A stretch of DNA of 59,105 bases from Alphaproteobacteria bacterium. GTDB lineage: Bacteria; Myxococcota_A; UBA796; GCA-2862545. Made by a program: the position numbers and the translations under genes. The notes below the pieces were generated by a model. That model worked only from the letters and a program-made list of their open reading frames with translations. It was not told the DNA's origin and searched no databases. Shown piece by piece: positions 1 to 10,199 of this stretch. Every line of letters begins with the position of its first letter. The stretch's first letter is position 1. The DNA lies in NCBI GenBank assembly GCA_020632915.1, contig JACKEP010000030.1:1-59105 (forward strand). The letters run 5' to 3'.

Positions 1-1644
<1,644 letters not shown>

Positions 1645-1769
1645 GAGGGCCGGTCGACCGGCCATCTCCCCATTCCGCCCGACCGGATCGTCCGTCCGGG
1701 CCCCTCGACCGGTCGCCCGGCCTCCACCGCGGCCCGGCGTGGCCGGACCGCGCACGCCTCAGGCGCGGT

Positions 1770-2366
1770 TCACGACACCAGATCCTGACCCGCGTCGCCG
1801 GAGCGCCGCTGGTTGTAGAGGTTCATGGCATCCGACACGCCCCGGCGGAGCACGTGTTCGACGGCGTCGGCGGCGGTGTCGACCACCTCCCCCAACGACG
1901 CCGACTCGTCGGACGTCCAGCGGCCGAGCACGTAGTCGGCGGTGTCCCAGCCCTTGGGAGGCCGGGAGATGCCGACGCGCACCCGCTGGTAGCTCGGCGA
2001 GCCGAGCCGGCTGTGCAGGTCGCGGAGCCCGTTGTGCCCGCCGTGGCCGCCGCCCGACTTGACCCGGACGTCGCCGAACGGCAGGTCGAGATCGTCGTGC
2101 ACCACCACGATGTGGTCGGTGTCGACCTTGTAGAACGCCGCGAGCGCCTGGGTGGGACCGCCCGACAGGTTCATGTACTGCTGGGGCTTCGCCAGCACGA
2201 CCGCCTGGTCGGCCAGCCGTACCTTGTCGGCCAGGGCACCGGACTGGGACTTCCCGAGGTCGGTCATCGCGCGCCGGGCGAGCACGTCCACGACGAGGAA
2301 CCCGACGTTGTGTCGGGTGCCCGCGTACTGCGCGCCTGGGTTGCCGAGACCGACCACGAGGTACAT
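1770..2366 (-). CDS. pth: Peptidyl-tRNA hydrolase
   Basis: This cytoplasmic enzyme cleaves peptidyl-tRNAs released from stalled ribosomes and recycles the tRNA. The 198-residue length is normal for bacterial Pth. The family residues are all present: N9 in GLGNPG, H19 in GTRHN (the catalytic base), N66 in QYMNLSG, D91 in the HDDLDLP stretch and N112 in GGGHGGHNG. The start is ATG, with no competing upstream start. The gene follows rplY by 13 bp, so the two are almost certainly co-transcribed; rplY-pth next to prs is a widespread bacterial arrangement. Confidence 0.96.
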   Translation of the reverse strand: MYLVVGLGNPGAQYAGTRHNVGFLVVDVLARRAMTDLGKSQSGALADKVRLADQAVVLAKPQQYMNLSGGPTQALAAFYKVDTDHIVVVHDDLDLPFGDVRVKSGGGHGGHNGLRDLHSRLGSPSYQRVRVGISRPPKGWDTADYVLGRWTSDESASLGEVVDTAADAVEHVLRRGVSDAMNLYNQRRSGDAGQDLVS

Positions 2367-2379
2367 CCGTCGACCGTGC

Positions 2380-2943
2380 TCAGCGCTTGGCGCGCTTCGA
2401 GCCGTAGCAGGTCAGCACGTAGAAATCCCGGTCGAACACGATCTCCACGCCATCGGCGGTGGGGATCTGCGAGGCCGACACCATGTCGCCGATCTGCATC
2501 GGGGTGACGTCGATGTCGTGGAACTCGGGGATGTTCTCGTAGGTGCACCGCGTCTTGAGCGTGCGGCGGATGAGGCGCAGGCGGCCACCGAGCGAGGCGC
2601 CGGCCGGACGGCCCACGCCGCGGACGGGCACCATGACCTCGACGATCTTCGTCTTGTCGAGCTTGAGGAAGTCGACGTGGAGGATCGCGCGCGACACCGG
2701 GTGGCGCTGGGCCTCCTGGACGAGGACGTCGATCGTCTGACCGTCGAGCGAGACCTGGACCACCGTGTTGCGGTTCTCGGTCTTGCGGAAGATCTCGTTG
2801 AGACGGATCGGGTCGAACGTGACGAGCGTGGCCTCGCCGCCGTTGGCGTAGATCACGCCCGGGGCCTTGCCCTGGGCGCGCAGCTTGCGGGCCACACCCT
2901 TGCCGGTGTCCTGGCGCGCTTCCACGGTGAGCGTGGTGTCCAT
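2380..2943 (-). CDS. rplY: 50S ribosomal protein bL25, CTC type
   Basis: This protein binds 5S rRNA in the large ribosomal subunit. At 187 residues it is the long general-stress (CTC/TL5) form, with an N-terminal 5S-binding domain of about 95 residues and a C-terminal beta domain. Family features include GKGVARKLRAQGKAPGVIY near the N-terminus and a HPVSRAILHVDF stretch. The frame stays open upstream, but the ATG at 2943 is preceded by a strong AGGAGG, fits the family N-terminus and is chosen as the start. The tail ends in a basic GSKRAKR. A TTGACA-type promoter lies about 170 bp upstream, leaving a long leader where autoregulation is possible. Confidence 0.95.
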   Translation of the reverse strand: MDTTLTVEARQDTGKGVARKLRAQGKAPGVIYANGGEATLVTFDPIRLNEIFRKTENRNTVVQVSLDGQTIDVLVQEAQRHPVSRAILHVDFLKLDKTKIVEVMVPVRGVGRPAGASLGGRLRLIRRTLKTRCTYENIPEFHDIDVTPMQIGDMVSASQIPTADGVEIVFDRDFYVLTCYGSKRAKR

Positions 2944-3252
2944 GGTCTGTCCTCCTGGGTCCCCCGGGACGTCGCTCGTTGCGCGTGGCCCAGGGGCGCG
3001 GACAGACCCTCTGCCGCAGCCGCTATCCCCTGGACGACGGGCCGCGAGTGCGACCGGGATGGCGCCGGAATCTTGTGAAACAGTCGGGAACCTGGTCGGA
3101 TCCCGAAGGCCGCGACGGTTAACGATGCAGGTACGTCGTGTCAAGCGAGCGCGATGCGGACGACGCCCTCGGTGGTTTGACGACCGCCGCAGGACGTGGC
3201 AGAGAGCGGCGTCGGCGCGACGTGCCCCACGCCCGGGCGCGGCGACGATCCT
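2944..3252. other. Intergenic region between rplY and tRNA-Glu
   Basis: This 309 bp non-coding stretch separates rplY (leftward) from tRNA-Glu (rightward). It holds the candidate rplY promoter at 3116-3144. A weaker TTGACG at 3177-3182 is correctly placed and oriented for the tRNA, but no good -10 follows it. Frames that stay open here are extensions of rplY or spurious and lack family similarity. Confidence 0.5.
3116..3144 (-). promoter_or_regulatory. Candidate sigma-70 type promoter for rplY-pth
   Basis: On the minus strand a perfect TTGACA (3139-3144) is followed, after 17 bp, by TAACCG (3116-3121). The -35 is consensus and the spacing ideal, but the -10 matches TATAAT at only two or three positions. 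Transcription would start about 165 nt before the rplY ATG. Confidence 0.45.
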
Positions 3253-3325
3253 GCTGCGGTAGACAAGTGGTCAAGTCACCGGATTTTCATTCCGGCTATC
3301 GCGGGTTCGAATCCCGTCCGCAGTA
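3253..3325 (+). tRNA. tRNA-Glu (anticodon TTC)
   Basis: The 73 nt sequence folds as a cloverleaf. The acceptor arms GCTGCGG and CCGCAGT pair with a G-T first pair. The D stem is GAC/GTC. The anticodon stem is CCGGA/TCCGG with loop TTTTCAT, giving anticodon TTC. The T arm is GCGGG-TTCGAAT-CCCGT. The discriminator is A and no CCA is encoded. The gene lies on the plus strand between rplY and prs, which both run the other way. Confidence 0.95.
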
Positions 3326-3403
3326 CTCCTCTCTCCTGACCTTGCCGGCCCTGACCGCGCCGGCCCTGACCTCGACGGCGCGCGCCCGACCACGCGTGGT
3401 CGC

Positions 3404-4360
3404 CTACTCGTGATCGTCGAGGAACAGGCGCGAGATCGAGTCGTTGAAGTGGATCGCGCGGATCGCCTCGGCGAACAGCGGCGCCACGCTCACGACGTCG
3501 ATGAGACCGGTCTGGCGCGCGGCGTCCGACAGCGGGATCGTGTCGGTGACCACCACGCGGTCGAAGGCCGCTGAGGCGATGCGCTCGACCGCAGGGCCCG
3601 ACAGCACCGCGTGGGTGGCGACGGCCATCACGGAGCGGGCGCCGTGCTGGGTGACCGCCTGGGCGCCCTTGGTGAGCGTGCCCGCCGTGTCGATCATGTC
3701 GTCGATGATGACGGCCGCGCGACCCTCCACCTCGCCCACCAGGTGGAGCACCTCGGCTTCGTTGGGCTTGCTGCGGCGCTTGTCGATGATGGCGATCGAG
3801 GTGTCGAGGTGCTTGGCGTAGCTGCGCGCCCGCTCGACGCCGCCCGCGTCGGGCGAGACGATCACGCCGTTGCGGGCGTCCAGCGCGTCGCGCAGGTGGG
3901 CCAGCAGCAGCGGCTGGGCGTAGAGGTTGTCGACCGGGATGTCGAAGAAGCCCTGGATCTGACCGGCGTGCAGGTCCATCGTGAGGACGCGGTCGACGCC
4001 GGCGGCCTGGAGCAGATCAGCCACCAGCCGGGCGCTGATCGGCGCGCGCGGCGCCACCTTGCGATCCTGGCGCGCGTAGCCGAAGTACGGGATCACGGCC
4101 GTGATGCGACCCGCCGAGGAGCGCTTGCACGCCTCGGTCATGATCAGCAGCTCCATCAGGTGGTCGTTGGCCGGCGCGCACGTGGACTGCACGAGGAACA
4201 CGTCGCGACCGCGCACGTTCTGGTGGATCTCGACCCGCGTCTCCCCGTCGGAGAACCGGCCGAGCTGGGCGGCCCCGAGCGACACGCCGAGGTGGTCGCC
4301 GATGCGTTGGGCGAGCTCGGGGTTGGCGCTGCCTGAGAAGATCGTCAGCTCGCCGTACAT
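3404..4360 (-). CDS. prs: Ribose-phosphate pyrophosphokinase (PRPP synthetase)
   Basis: This cytoplasmic enzyme makes PRPP from ribose-5-phosphate and ATP for purine, pyrimidine, histidine, tryptophan and NAD synthesis. It has 318 residues, a typical class I length. Visible motifs are FSDGETRVEI, YFGYARQDRK (ATP site), MDLHAGQIQGFF with the catalytic His, and the PRPP-binding loop DDMIDTAGT. The frame stays open upstream through the tRNA-Gln gene, so the ATG at 4360 (MYGELTIF) is chosen because it matches family N-termini. tRNA-Gln lies just 42 bp upstream on the same strand, and the two are probably co-transcribed. Confidence 0.96.
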   Translation of the reverse strand: MYGELTIFSGSANPELAQRIGDHLGVSLGAAQLGRFSDGETRVEIHQNVRGRDVFLVQSTCAPANDHLMELLIMTEACKRSSAGRITAVIPYFGYARQDRKVAPRAPISARLVADLLQAAGVDRVLTMDLHAGQIQGFFDIPVDNLYAQPLLLAHLRDALDARNGVIVSPDAGGVERARSYAKHLDTSIAIIDKRRSKPNEAEVLHLVGEVEGRAAVIIDDMIDTAGTLTKGAQAVTQHGARSVMAVATHAVLSGPAVERIASAAFDRVVVTDTIPLSDAARQTGLIDVVSVAPLFAEAIRAIHFNDSISRLFLDDHE

Positions 4361-4402
4361 CGCGGCTCCGTACACGGGTCTGGGGGGCGGAGGGCGGGGG
4401 TG

Positions 4403-4474
4403 CTGGGGCGGCAGGATTCGAACCTGCGAATGCCGGGGCCAAAACCCGGTGCCTTGCCACTTGGCGACGCCCCA
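4403..4474 (-). tRNA. tRNA-Gln (anticodon TTG)
   Basis: The 72 nt gene reads TGGGGCG at the 5' acceptor arm and CGCCCCA at the 3' arm, a perfect seven-pair stem starting with T-A, as is usual for tRNA-Gln. The anticodon stem CCGGG/CCCGG encloses TTTTGGC, giving anticodon TTG. The T arm is GCAGG-TTCGAAT-CCTGC. The discriminator is G and CCA is not encoded. It lies directly upstream of prs on the same strand. Confidence 0.95.
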
Positions 4475-4543
4475 ACGGCAGCGCCGGTCGTATCGGCCCG
4501 CACCGGGCATCGCCACAGCGCCGACACGATCCCGACGCCCGCC

Positions 4544-5701
4544 TCACACGGGCGTGCGCAGCGTGCCGATCGCCTCACGGAGGCCGTCGACCGTGAGCTC
4601 GAACATCGGGAACAGGCCGCCGATCGCGGCCACCGTGGGGTGGTCCCACCACCGTCGCGGATCGGGGTTGAGCCAGATGCTCGACGGGCACCGTCGCCGG
4701 AAGCGCCTCAGCCACTCGATGCCGGGGGCGCGCTCGGCGTCGTGGAAGCCGTAGCCTGTCGCAGAGAACAGCTCGTAGGGGGCCATCGACGCGTCGCCGA
4801 CGAAGATCAGGCGATGCCGGGGCGACAGGTCGGCGAGCACCTCGGCGGTGGCGTGGCGCTCGCCCGTGCTGTCGTCCTTCCACAGCCAGCCGTACGGGCA
4901 GTTGTGGAAGAACCAGGCGTCGAAGGACTTGAACGTGCCGATCTCCTCGGCCGCGGTGAACAGCTGCTCGACACGCGCCGCGTGGGGCGCCATCGAGCCC
5001 CCCGCGTCCATCAGGAGCACGAGCCGCACCTGGTTCTCCCGCTCGCGACGTTCGATCAGCTCGATGTCGCCCGCGTTCTTGCACGTGGCGTCGATCGTGC
5101 CGTCCAGGTCGAGCTCCCACGCGCCCTGGCGCTGGAGCTGACGCAGCAGCTTGAGCGCCACCGACAGGTCGCGGGTCTCGTAGGTGTGGTCGGTGCGGTA
5201 GCCCTCCCATTGCCGCTCCGACGCCACCTGGATGGCGCTGCGGTTGCCCCCTGCCCCGCCCACGCGGATGCCGCGCGAGGCCCGCCCGCTGTGACCGAAC
5301 GGGCTCGTGCCGCCGGTGCCGATCCAGTGATCGCCGCCGTCGTGGCGCTCCGTCTGCTCGCGGAGCCGTTCGAGGAAGGCCTTCCACAGGTCCTCGTCGG
5401 TGGGGAACTTCGACGGGTCGACGAGCTCCTCGGAGCTGCGCGCGATCGCGTCGGCGAGCCAGGCCTCGAGCTTGTCGCGGATCGCTGGATCGAGGTCGGC
5501 GCCGCGGAACGTGTCGGCGAACGCGATGTCGAAGGCGTCGTAGTCCGCCTCGGACCGGCACAGCAGCGCGCGTCCGAGCCGGTAGAACCCGTCGACGTCG
5601 GCGACGAGGCCCTGCTGCAGCGCCCGAAGCAGGGAGAGCCACTCCCCCATCCCGACGGGCAGTCCCTCGGCCCGCAGGCGGTACAGGAACGCATGGAACA
5701 T
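4544..5701 (-). CDS. VWA domain protein, CoxE-like family
   Basis: This 385-residue protein has an N-terminal helical region and a C-terminal von Willebrand A domain. Proteins of this family work with MoxR AAA+ ATPases as chaperone-like pairs in assembly or metal insertion; the client here is unknown. The metal-site motif reads LLMDAGGSM, so the usual DxSxS has Gly at the first Ser position, a variant that I recall as common in this family. A Trp- and Pro-rich stretch, IWLNPDPRRWW, lies near the C-terminus. No signal peptide or membrane segment is seen, so it should be cytoplasmic. The gene starts 25 bp after the MoxR-type gene and forms a two-gene operon with it. Confidence 0.85.
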   Translation of the reverse strand: MFHAFLYRLRAEGLPVGMGEWLSLLRALQQGLVADVDGFYRLGRALLCRSEADYDAFDIAFADTFRGADLDPAIRDKLEAWLADAIARSSEELVDPSKFPTDEDLWKAFLERLREQTERHDGGDHWIGTGGTSPFGHSGRASRGIRVGGAGGNRSAIQVASERQWEGYRTDHTYETRDLSVALKLLRQLQRQGAWELDLDGTIDATCKNAGDIELIERRERENQVRLVLLMDAGGSMAPHAARVEQLFTAAEEIGTFKSFDAWFFHNCPYGWLWKDDSTGERHATAEVLADLSPRHRLIFVGDASMAPYELFSATGYGFHDAERAPGIEWLRRFRRRCPSSIWLNPDPRRWWDHPTVAAIGGLFPMFELTVDGLREAIGTLRTPV

Positions 5702-5726
5702 CGACGGGCCCCCTCGGTGCGCCGGG

Positions 5727-6557
5727 TCAGTCGGTCCACGTGGAGCCGCCCTTCTGGACGGCGACGAGGTCGCGCTCCTGCTTGAGGAGCACCCCCAGGA
5801 ACGGGTGGGCCTCGTCGATCCGCGTGGCGTCGATGCCCGCGTGGACCAGCACGGCGAGCCAGTCGAGCAGCTCGGACGTGGACGGCGGCTTGCGCAGGCC
5901 CCGGCGCCGACGCAGCGCGAAGAACCGATCGAGGGCCACCTTGAGCAGGTCGTCGTCGAGCGTGGGCATGTGCACGCGGACGATGCGCTCCATCCGCGCC
6001 ACGTCGGGAAACGCCAGGTAGTGGAAGACGCACCGGCGCAAGAAGGCGTCGGGAAGCTCCTTCTCGGCGTTCGACGTGATGATCGTGACCGGGCGGTGGG
6101 TGGCGGCGATCGTGGTGTCCGTCTCGTGGATGTGAAACGCCATCTCGTCGAGTTCGCGCAGCAGATCGTTGGGGAACTCCAGATCCGCCTTGTCGATCTC
6201 GTCGATGAGGACGACCGTGGGCTCGGCCGACGAGAACGCGCGCCCGAGCACCCCCATCCGGATGTAGTGGCCGACGTCGCTGACGTCGCTGTCGCCGAAG
6301 CGGCTGTCGTTGAGCCGCTGGACGACGTCGTAGTGGTAGAGCCCGTCGATCGCCTTGGTGGTGGACTTGATGTGCCACGACAGCAGGGGCCGTCCGAGCG
6401 CCGTGGCCACCGCGTGGGCGAGCTGGGTCTTGCCGGTGCCCGGCTCCCCCTTGACCAGCAGGGGTCGCCCGAGGGCCACCGCCGCGTCCACTACCGCCAT
6501 CAGCTCGGCGTCCGCGACGTAGTCGTCGGTGCCCTCGAAGCGCGCAAAGCCAGTCAC
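5727..6557 (-). CDS. MoxR-family AAA+ ATPase
   Basis: This is a 276-residue AAA+ ATPase. Walker A is GEPGTGKTQLA near residue 40, Walker B is VVLIDEIDKAD, sensor 1 is in TIITSN, and an FLRRC arginine finger follows. MoxR ATPases remodel or activate partner complexes, usually with a VWA protein such as the downstream gene. The frame is open upstream, but the chosen GTG at 6557 has GGAAGGAG six bases before it and gives the normal family length. The gene is divergent from the NYN protein across 241 bp, which contains no recognisable gene. Confidence 0.88.
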   Translation of the reverse strand: MTGFARFEGTDDYVADAELMAVVDAAVALGRPLLVKGEPGTGKTQLAHAVATALGRPLLSWHIKSTTKAIDGLYHYDVVQRLNDSRFGDSDVSDVGHYIRMGVLGRAFSSAEPTVVLIDEIDKADLEFPNDLLRELDEMAFHIHETDTTIAATHRPVTIITSNAEKELPDAFLRRCVFHYLAFPDVARMERIVRVHMPTLDDDLLKVALDRFFALRRRRGLRKPPSTSELLDWLAVLVHAGIDATRIDEAHPFLGVLLKQERDLVAVQKGGSTWTD

Positions 6558-6770
6558 CACCGTCTCCTTCCCGGGGCGGAGCGCCCGGTGTGGTCCGGAT
6601 GTGACGGTGCGCCTTGTGTTCCAGACGACGCCGCCATAGACCCGGTCCGCCCGGTCCCATCCGGGCGACGACACGTAACACCGGCGGGCGCGCGCCACGG
6701 AGCCTTCGCGCCGCCCGCAGCCTCGGATCGACGGCCGGGCCCCTGCCGCGTCCTCCCGAGGTGACCACCA

Positions 6771-6786
6771 CGCGAAGGCCTTCGCG
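6771..6786. promoter_or_regulatory. 16 bp perfect palindrome next to a Shine-Dalgarno
   Basis: CGCGAAGGCCTTCGCG is a perfect inverted repeat ending where the GGAGA ribosome-binding site (6786-6790) of the NYN protein begins. As DNA it could be a dimeric repressor operator. As RNA it could form a six-pair hairpin with a GGCC loop abutting the Shine-Dalgarno. Confidence 0.5.
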
Positions 6787-6798
6787 GAGAAATCCCAC

Positions 6799-8646
6799 GT
6801 GGAACGAAACATCGCCCTCCTGATCGACTTCGAGAACATCGCCGCCGGCACCGAGAAGGAAGGACTCGGCAAGTTCGACATCGACAAGGTCATCGCGCGC
6901 GTCAAGGACAAGGGTCGCATCCTGATCGCGCGCAGCTACGCGGACTGGGGACGCTTCGCCCGGTTCAAGCAGGGCCTGCTCACCGCCAACGTCACCATGT
7001 ACGAGCTGACGTCCCACGGCATGCAGGACAAGAACCGCGCCGACATCGCCATGGTCGTCGACTGCCTCGAGCTCGCCTACACGCGCGACTACATCGACAC
7101 CTACGTCGTCGTGTCGGGCGACTCCGACTTCACGCCGCTCGTGCTCAAGCTCAAGGAGCTGAACAAGGCGGTCATCGGCATCGGCACGCGCAAGTCCACC
7201 AGCCGCCTGATCATCAACGCGTGCGACGAGTTCCTCTTCTACGACTCGATCGTGCAGAAGAAGTCCCAGCCCCGCCGCGCCAAGATCAACACCGGCGAGC
7301 GCGTCCCCGCCGAGCGGGCCCGTGCCCTGGAGTCGCTGCTCGAGGTGCTCGAGGGCATGCTGCGCGAGGATCCCACCCCGCCGCACGCCTCCGTGCTCAA
7401 GTCGGCGATGCTGCGCCGTCAGCCCGACTTCAACGAGGCCGACCTCGGGTTCTCCTCCTTCACGCGCTTCGTCGAGGCCGCCCGCGACGCCGGCTACGTC
7501 CTGCTCACGCGCGACAAGAAGTCGGGCGGCTACGTGGTCGACACCGTCGAGGTGGGCCACGAAGAGCCGGTCCGCAGCGCGCCCGACGAGGCCGGCGACA
7601 CCGATGGCGACGACGGCGCCGCCTACGACGACCCCTACTTCCCCGACGGCAGCGACGACGTCGTCCGCCGCCTCAACGGCGCGGGCCTGGGCGCCCTGTC
7701 GTCCCCCACCCGCCTCGTGGTGCTGGAGGCCCTGGTGGCCGCGGCCGACGAGCGGGGCAAGCGCAAGCGCCGGGTCAACATCCCGTTCGTGCAGGAGGAT
7801 CTGAAGAAGCGCCTCCGCCGCACCCACCCCGAGATGTCCACCCACCACATCCGCAACGTGCTGCGCGGGCTGATGAAGGCGGGCGCGCTGATCCACAAGG
7901 ACGGCAGCCCCATCCGCAGCATGACGGCCCAGTTCGAGCTGCGCCACGAGCCGGCCAAGCTCAACCGGATGCTGGCCGAGTACTACCTCGCCGCCCTGCG
8001 CGCCGACGGTGCCGACGTCTCCAACCTCGCGATGCTGGCCGAGTTCCTGTTCGGCGACAAGGACCGGCAGCGCGACGTCGAGGAGATCCTCGCCTGGCAG
8101 CAGATCCCGTCGGGTGATGCCGACGCCGACCTCGACGGCGACGACCTCGACGCCCTGCTCGAGACCGACGACGACGCCGAGGACGCGGCGCCGCCCGCGA
8201 AGACGGCACCGGCCGCGAAGGCCGCACCGAAGGACGACGGCGCCAAGAAGCGTAGCCGCAGCCGCAGCAAGAAGGCCGCCGCTGCCGACGACGACGACGA
8301 CCTGCTCGAGGTCGACGACGCCGCGCCGGCCGCCAAGGCCAAGGCCGAGCCCGCCAAGAAGGCCGAGCCCCCCAAGGCTGCGCCCGCCAAGAAGGCCGAG
8401 CCCACCAAGGCCGCCACCGACGACGCGCCCGCCAAGGCCGAGCCCGCCAAGAAGGCCGAGCCCGCCAAGAAGTCCGACGGCGCGACGGACGCCGACGACA
8501 AGCCGAAGCGCACGCGCACGCGCAAGAAGCCCGCGGCCAAGGCCGACGCGGACAAGCCCGCCGACAAGCCCGCGGCGAAGGCGGCCCCGAAGGCTGCCGC
8601 CAAGGCCCCCAAGGCCGACGACGACCTCGACGCCCTGCTCGACTGA
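6799..8646 (+). CDS. NYN ribonuclease-like / OST-HTH (LOTUS) RNA-binding protein with acidic-basic tail
   Basis: Residues 1-150 form a NYN (PIN-like, LabA/DUF88) domain with the acidic residues D10 in LLIDFENI, D82 in RADIAMVVD, and D108 and D110 in SGDSDF, as expected of a metal-dependent nuclease. Residues about 170-250 match an OST-HTH/LOTUS RNA-binding domain. Residues about 290-430 hold a second helical winged-helix-like region. The tail from about 440 is low complexity, with repeats of PAKKAEP, and is bracketed by two copies of DDLDALL, the second at the very C-terminus. The start is GTG with GGAGA eight bases before it. The likely role is RNA binding or degradation; the substrate is unknown. 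A perfect palindrome abuts the ribosome-binding site. Confidence 0.85.
   Translation: MERNIALLIDFENIAAGTEKEGLGKFDIDKVIARVKDKGRILIARSYADWGRFARFKQGLLTANVTMYELTSHGMQDKNRADIAMVVDCLELAYTRDYIDTYVVVSGDSDFTPLVLKLKELNKAVIGIGTRKSTSRLIINACDEFLFYDSIVQKKSQPRRAKINTGERVPAERARALESLLEVLEGMLREDPTPPHASVLKSAMLRRQPDFNEADLGFSSFTRFVEAARDAGYVLLTRDKKSGGYVVDTVEVGHEEPVRSAPDEAGDTDGDDGAAYDDPYFPDGSDDVVRRLNGAGLGALSSPTRLVVLEALVAAADERGKRKRRVNIPFVQEDLKKRLRRTHPEMSTHHIRNVLRGLMKAGALIHKDGSPIRSMTAQFELRHEPAKLNRMLAEYYLAALRADGADVSNLAMLAEFLFGDKDRQRDVEEILAWQQIPSGDADADLDGDDLDALLETDDDAEDAAPPAKTAPAAKAAPKDDGAKKRSRSRSKKAAAADDDDDLLEVDDAAPAAKAKAEPAKKAEPPKAAPAKKAEPTKAATDDAPAKAEPAKKAEPAKKSDGATDADDKPKRTRTRKKPAAKADADKPADKPAAKAAPKAAAKAPKADDDLDALLD
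8139..8642 (+). repeat. Pair of 24 bp direct repeats encoding DDLDALL
   Basis: The same 24 bases occur at 8139-8162 and 8619-8642, 480 bp apart, inside the NYN gene. Both encode DDLDALL followed by Glu or Asp, at the two ends of the Lys/Ala/Pro-rich tail. Between them lie shorter repeats encoding PAKKAEP. Confidence 0.85.
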
Positions 8647-8660
8647 CGCGGTCGGTGCCC

Positions 8661-8688
8661 GCGCGCGAGGTGGCGACGCCTCGCGCGC
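8661..8688. terminator. Hairpin between convergent genes
   Basis: The arms GCGCGCGAGG (8661-8670) and CCTCGCGCGC (8679-8688) form a perfect ten-pair stem with an eight-base loop. It starts 14 bp after the NYN stop and lies before the 3' end of the convergent serA. There is no T tract, so intrinsic termination is inferred from position and stem strength only. Confidence 0.5.
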
Positions 8689-8760
8689 ACGTCGACGCTC
8701 AGGCGCGGGGCGAAGCGCTCACCCGCGGGGCCAAGCCGCCGGGCCGCAGCCCCGACGGGC

Positions 8761-10077
8761 TCACCACCCCTCGGGCACCACGACCTGCCGCACGGCGCGC
8801 ACGGCGCGCTCCCGGCCGGCGAGCTTCTCGGCCAGTCCCACGAGGTGGGCGAGCTCGCCCTCCGACAGCGGGCGGTCGAGGATCGACAGGTCGTAGGCCA
8901 CGCCGTTGGGGAAGTCCTGCTGCGTGGAGGCGAGCGTGCTCGCCTCCGCCTCGTAGATGGCGTCCTGGACGGCCTTCTTGGTGCCGCGATCGGTCGAGTG
9001 CACCACGGCGAGCACGGCGTTGCCCGCCCGCGGCTGCGGGGCGGCCAGCGTGACGCGCGGTGCGTACACGCAGTCGCGCAGCGTGCCGAACCGGCTGAAC
9101 TCCCCGATGGTGCGCGCCACCCGCCGGGCGATGCGCGGCTGGGCCTCGTTCGTCGCCGCGCCGATGTGGGGCGTGCAGACGATCTCGTCGACGTCGGCGT
9201 AGGGGTTGCGCCAGTCCAGGCCCGGACGCGGCTCCTCCGGGAAGACGTCGACGGCCGCGCGGCGGATGGCGCCGGAGCGCACGGCGTCGACCAGGGCGTC
9301 GGCGCGGTACAGGTTGCCGCGCGCGAGGTTGAGGAACAGCCGCGGCGACCCCTCCGGCCGCTCGGCTCCGAGCTGGCCGAGCACCTCGTCGAGCAGGCCC
9401 TCGTTGTCGACGCCCCAGGCGTCGCGCGCGCTGGTGTGCACCGAGACCATGTCGGACTGGCGGAACAGGTCGGCCATCGTCTCGGCCCTGTCCCAGCCCA
9501 TCTCCAGGCCGACCTCCTGGGCCACGAGGCGGTTGTCGTAGAAGAGGACGTCGACGCCCAGCGCCTCGGCCGCGCGCGCCACCTGACGGCCGATGTTGCC
9601 CAGCCCCACGATGCCGAGCGTCTTGCCGGCGATCTCGAAGCGGCCCTTGTTGGACTTGTCGAACCGGTGGGCGTGGGTGGCCGTGTTGGTCTCGTACAGA
9701 CGGCGGGCCAGCGCGATGAGGTGGGCGATGGCGAGCTCGACGACCGACCGCGCGTTGGAGACGGGATCGTTGAACACGAGGATGCCGTGGTTGGCGGCCG
9801 CGACCTTGTCGACGCTGTCGTCGCCGATGCAGCAGAGCTGGATGGCCTGCAGGTCGGGGCAGGCCGCGATCACCTCCTCGGTGACCTCGACGCGGCTGCG
9901 CTTGAACAGCACGTGGGCGCGCGTGGACCGCAGGCCGTCGATGAGGGCGGCCGTGTCGGGGACGTGGTCGAGCCGCGTGGCCTCGATGCCGTAGGCCGCG
10001 AGGTGGGTGTCGAGCGACGGGTGCGGCGACTCCACCACGAGGCCCCGTTGCAGGGGCGACATCAGGATCCGGGCCAA
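8761..10077 (-). CDS. serA: D-3-phosphoglycerate dehydrogenase
   Basis: This enzyme catalyses the NAD-dependent first step of serine synthesis, 3-phosphoglycerate to 3-phosphohydroxypyruvate. The 438 residues match the E. coli-type enzyme. They show a substrate domain with SNARSVVELAIAHL, a Rossmann motif GIVGLGNIGRQ, a catalytic Arg in LNLARGNL, Glu in DVFPEEP and His in CTPHIGAAT, then a C-terminal ACT-like domain (about 350-438) that would bind serine for feedback control. The start is TTG at 10077 with GGAGG five bases away; ATG six codons into the frame is the alternative. No serB or serC is adjacent. Confidence 0.92.
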   Translation of the reverse strand: MARILMSPLQRGLVVESPHPSLDTHLAAYGIEATRLDHVPDTAALIDGLRSTRAHVLFKRSRVEVTEEVIAACPDLQAIQLCCIGDDSVDKVAAANHGILVFNDPVSNARSVVELAIAHLIALARRLYETNTATHAHRFDKSNKGRFEIAGKTLGIVGLGNIGRQVARAAEALGVDVLFYDNRLVAQEVGLEMGWDRAETMADLFRQSDMVSVHTSARDAWGVDNEGLLDEVLGQLGAERPEGSPRLFLNLARGNLYRADALVDAVRSGAIRRAAVDVFPEEPRPGLDWRNPYADVDEIVCTPHIGAATNEAQPRIARRVARTIGEFSRFGTLRDCVYAPRVTLAAPQPRAGNAVLAVVHSTDRGTKKAVQDAIYEAEASTLASTQQDFPNGVAYDLSILDRPLSEGELAHLVGLAEKLAGRERAVRAVRQVVVPEGW

Positions 10078-10199
10078 GGCAACCTCCGGGGGCGTCCCGG
10101 CGTCACCACGTCCGCGCGGGCCAGGGCCGTATCACGCAGGTCCTGCCCTGCCCGGCGTCGCCGCGCCTTGCGGCACCACGTCCGGATCCGCGACGCGCC

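Noticed and set aside
2944..3144. N-terminal extension of bL25 or a small gene upstream of it
   Set aside because: AGGAGG and the family start place the first codon at 2943; the extension has no similarity and covers the promoter region.
4361..4516. Upstream extension of PRPP synthetase by 52 codons
   Set aside because: It runs through tRNA-Gln, and family N-termini begin at the ATG at 4360.
4544..8646. MoxR, VWA and NYN genes as a conflict (defence) system
   Set aside because: MoxR/VWA pairs are widespread housekeeping chaperone-like pairs, and the NYN gene is divergent with its own control region. No effector or mobility gene is nearby.
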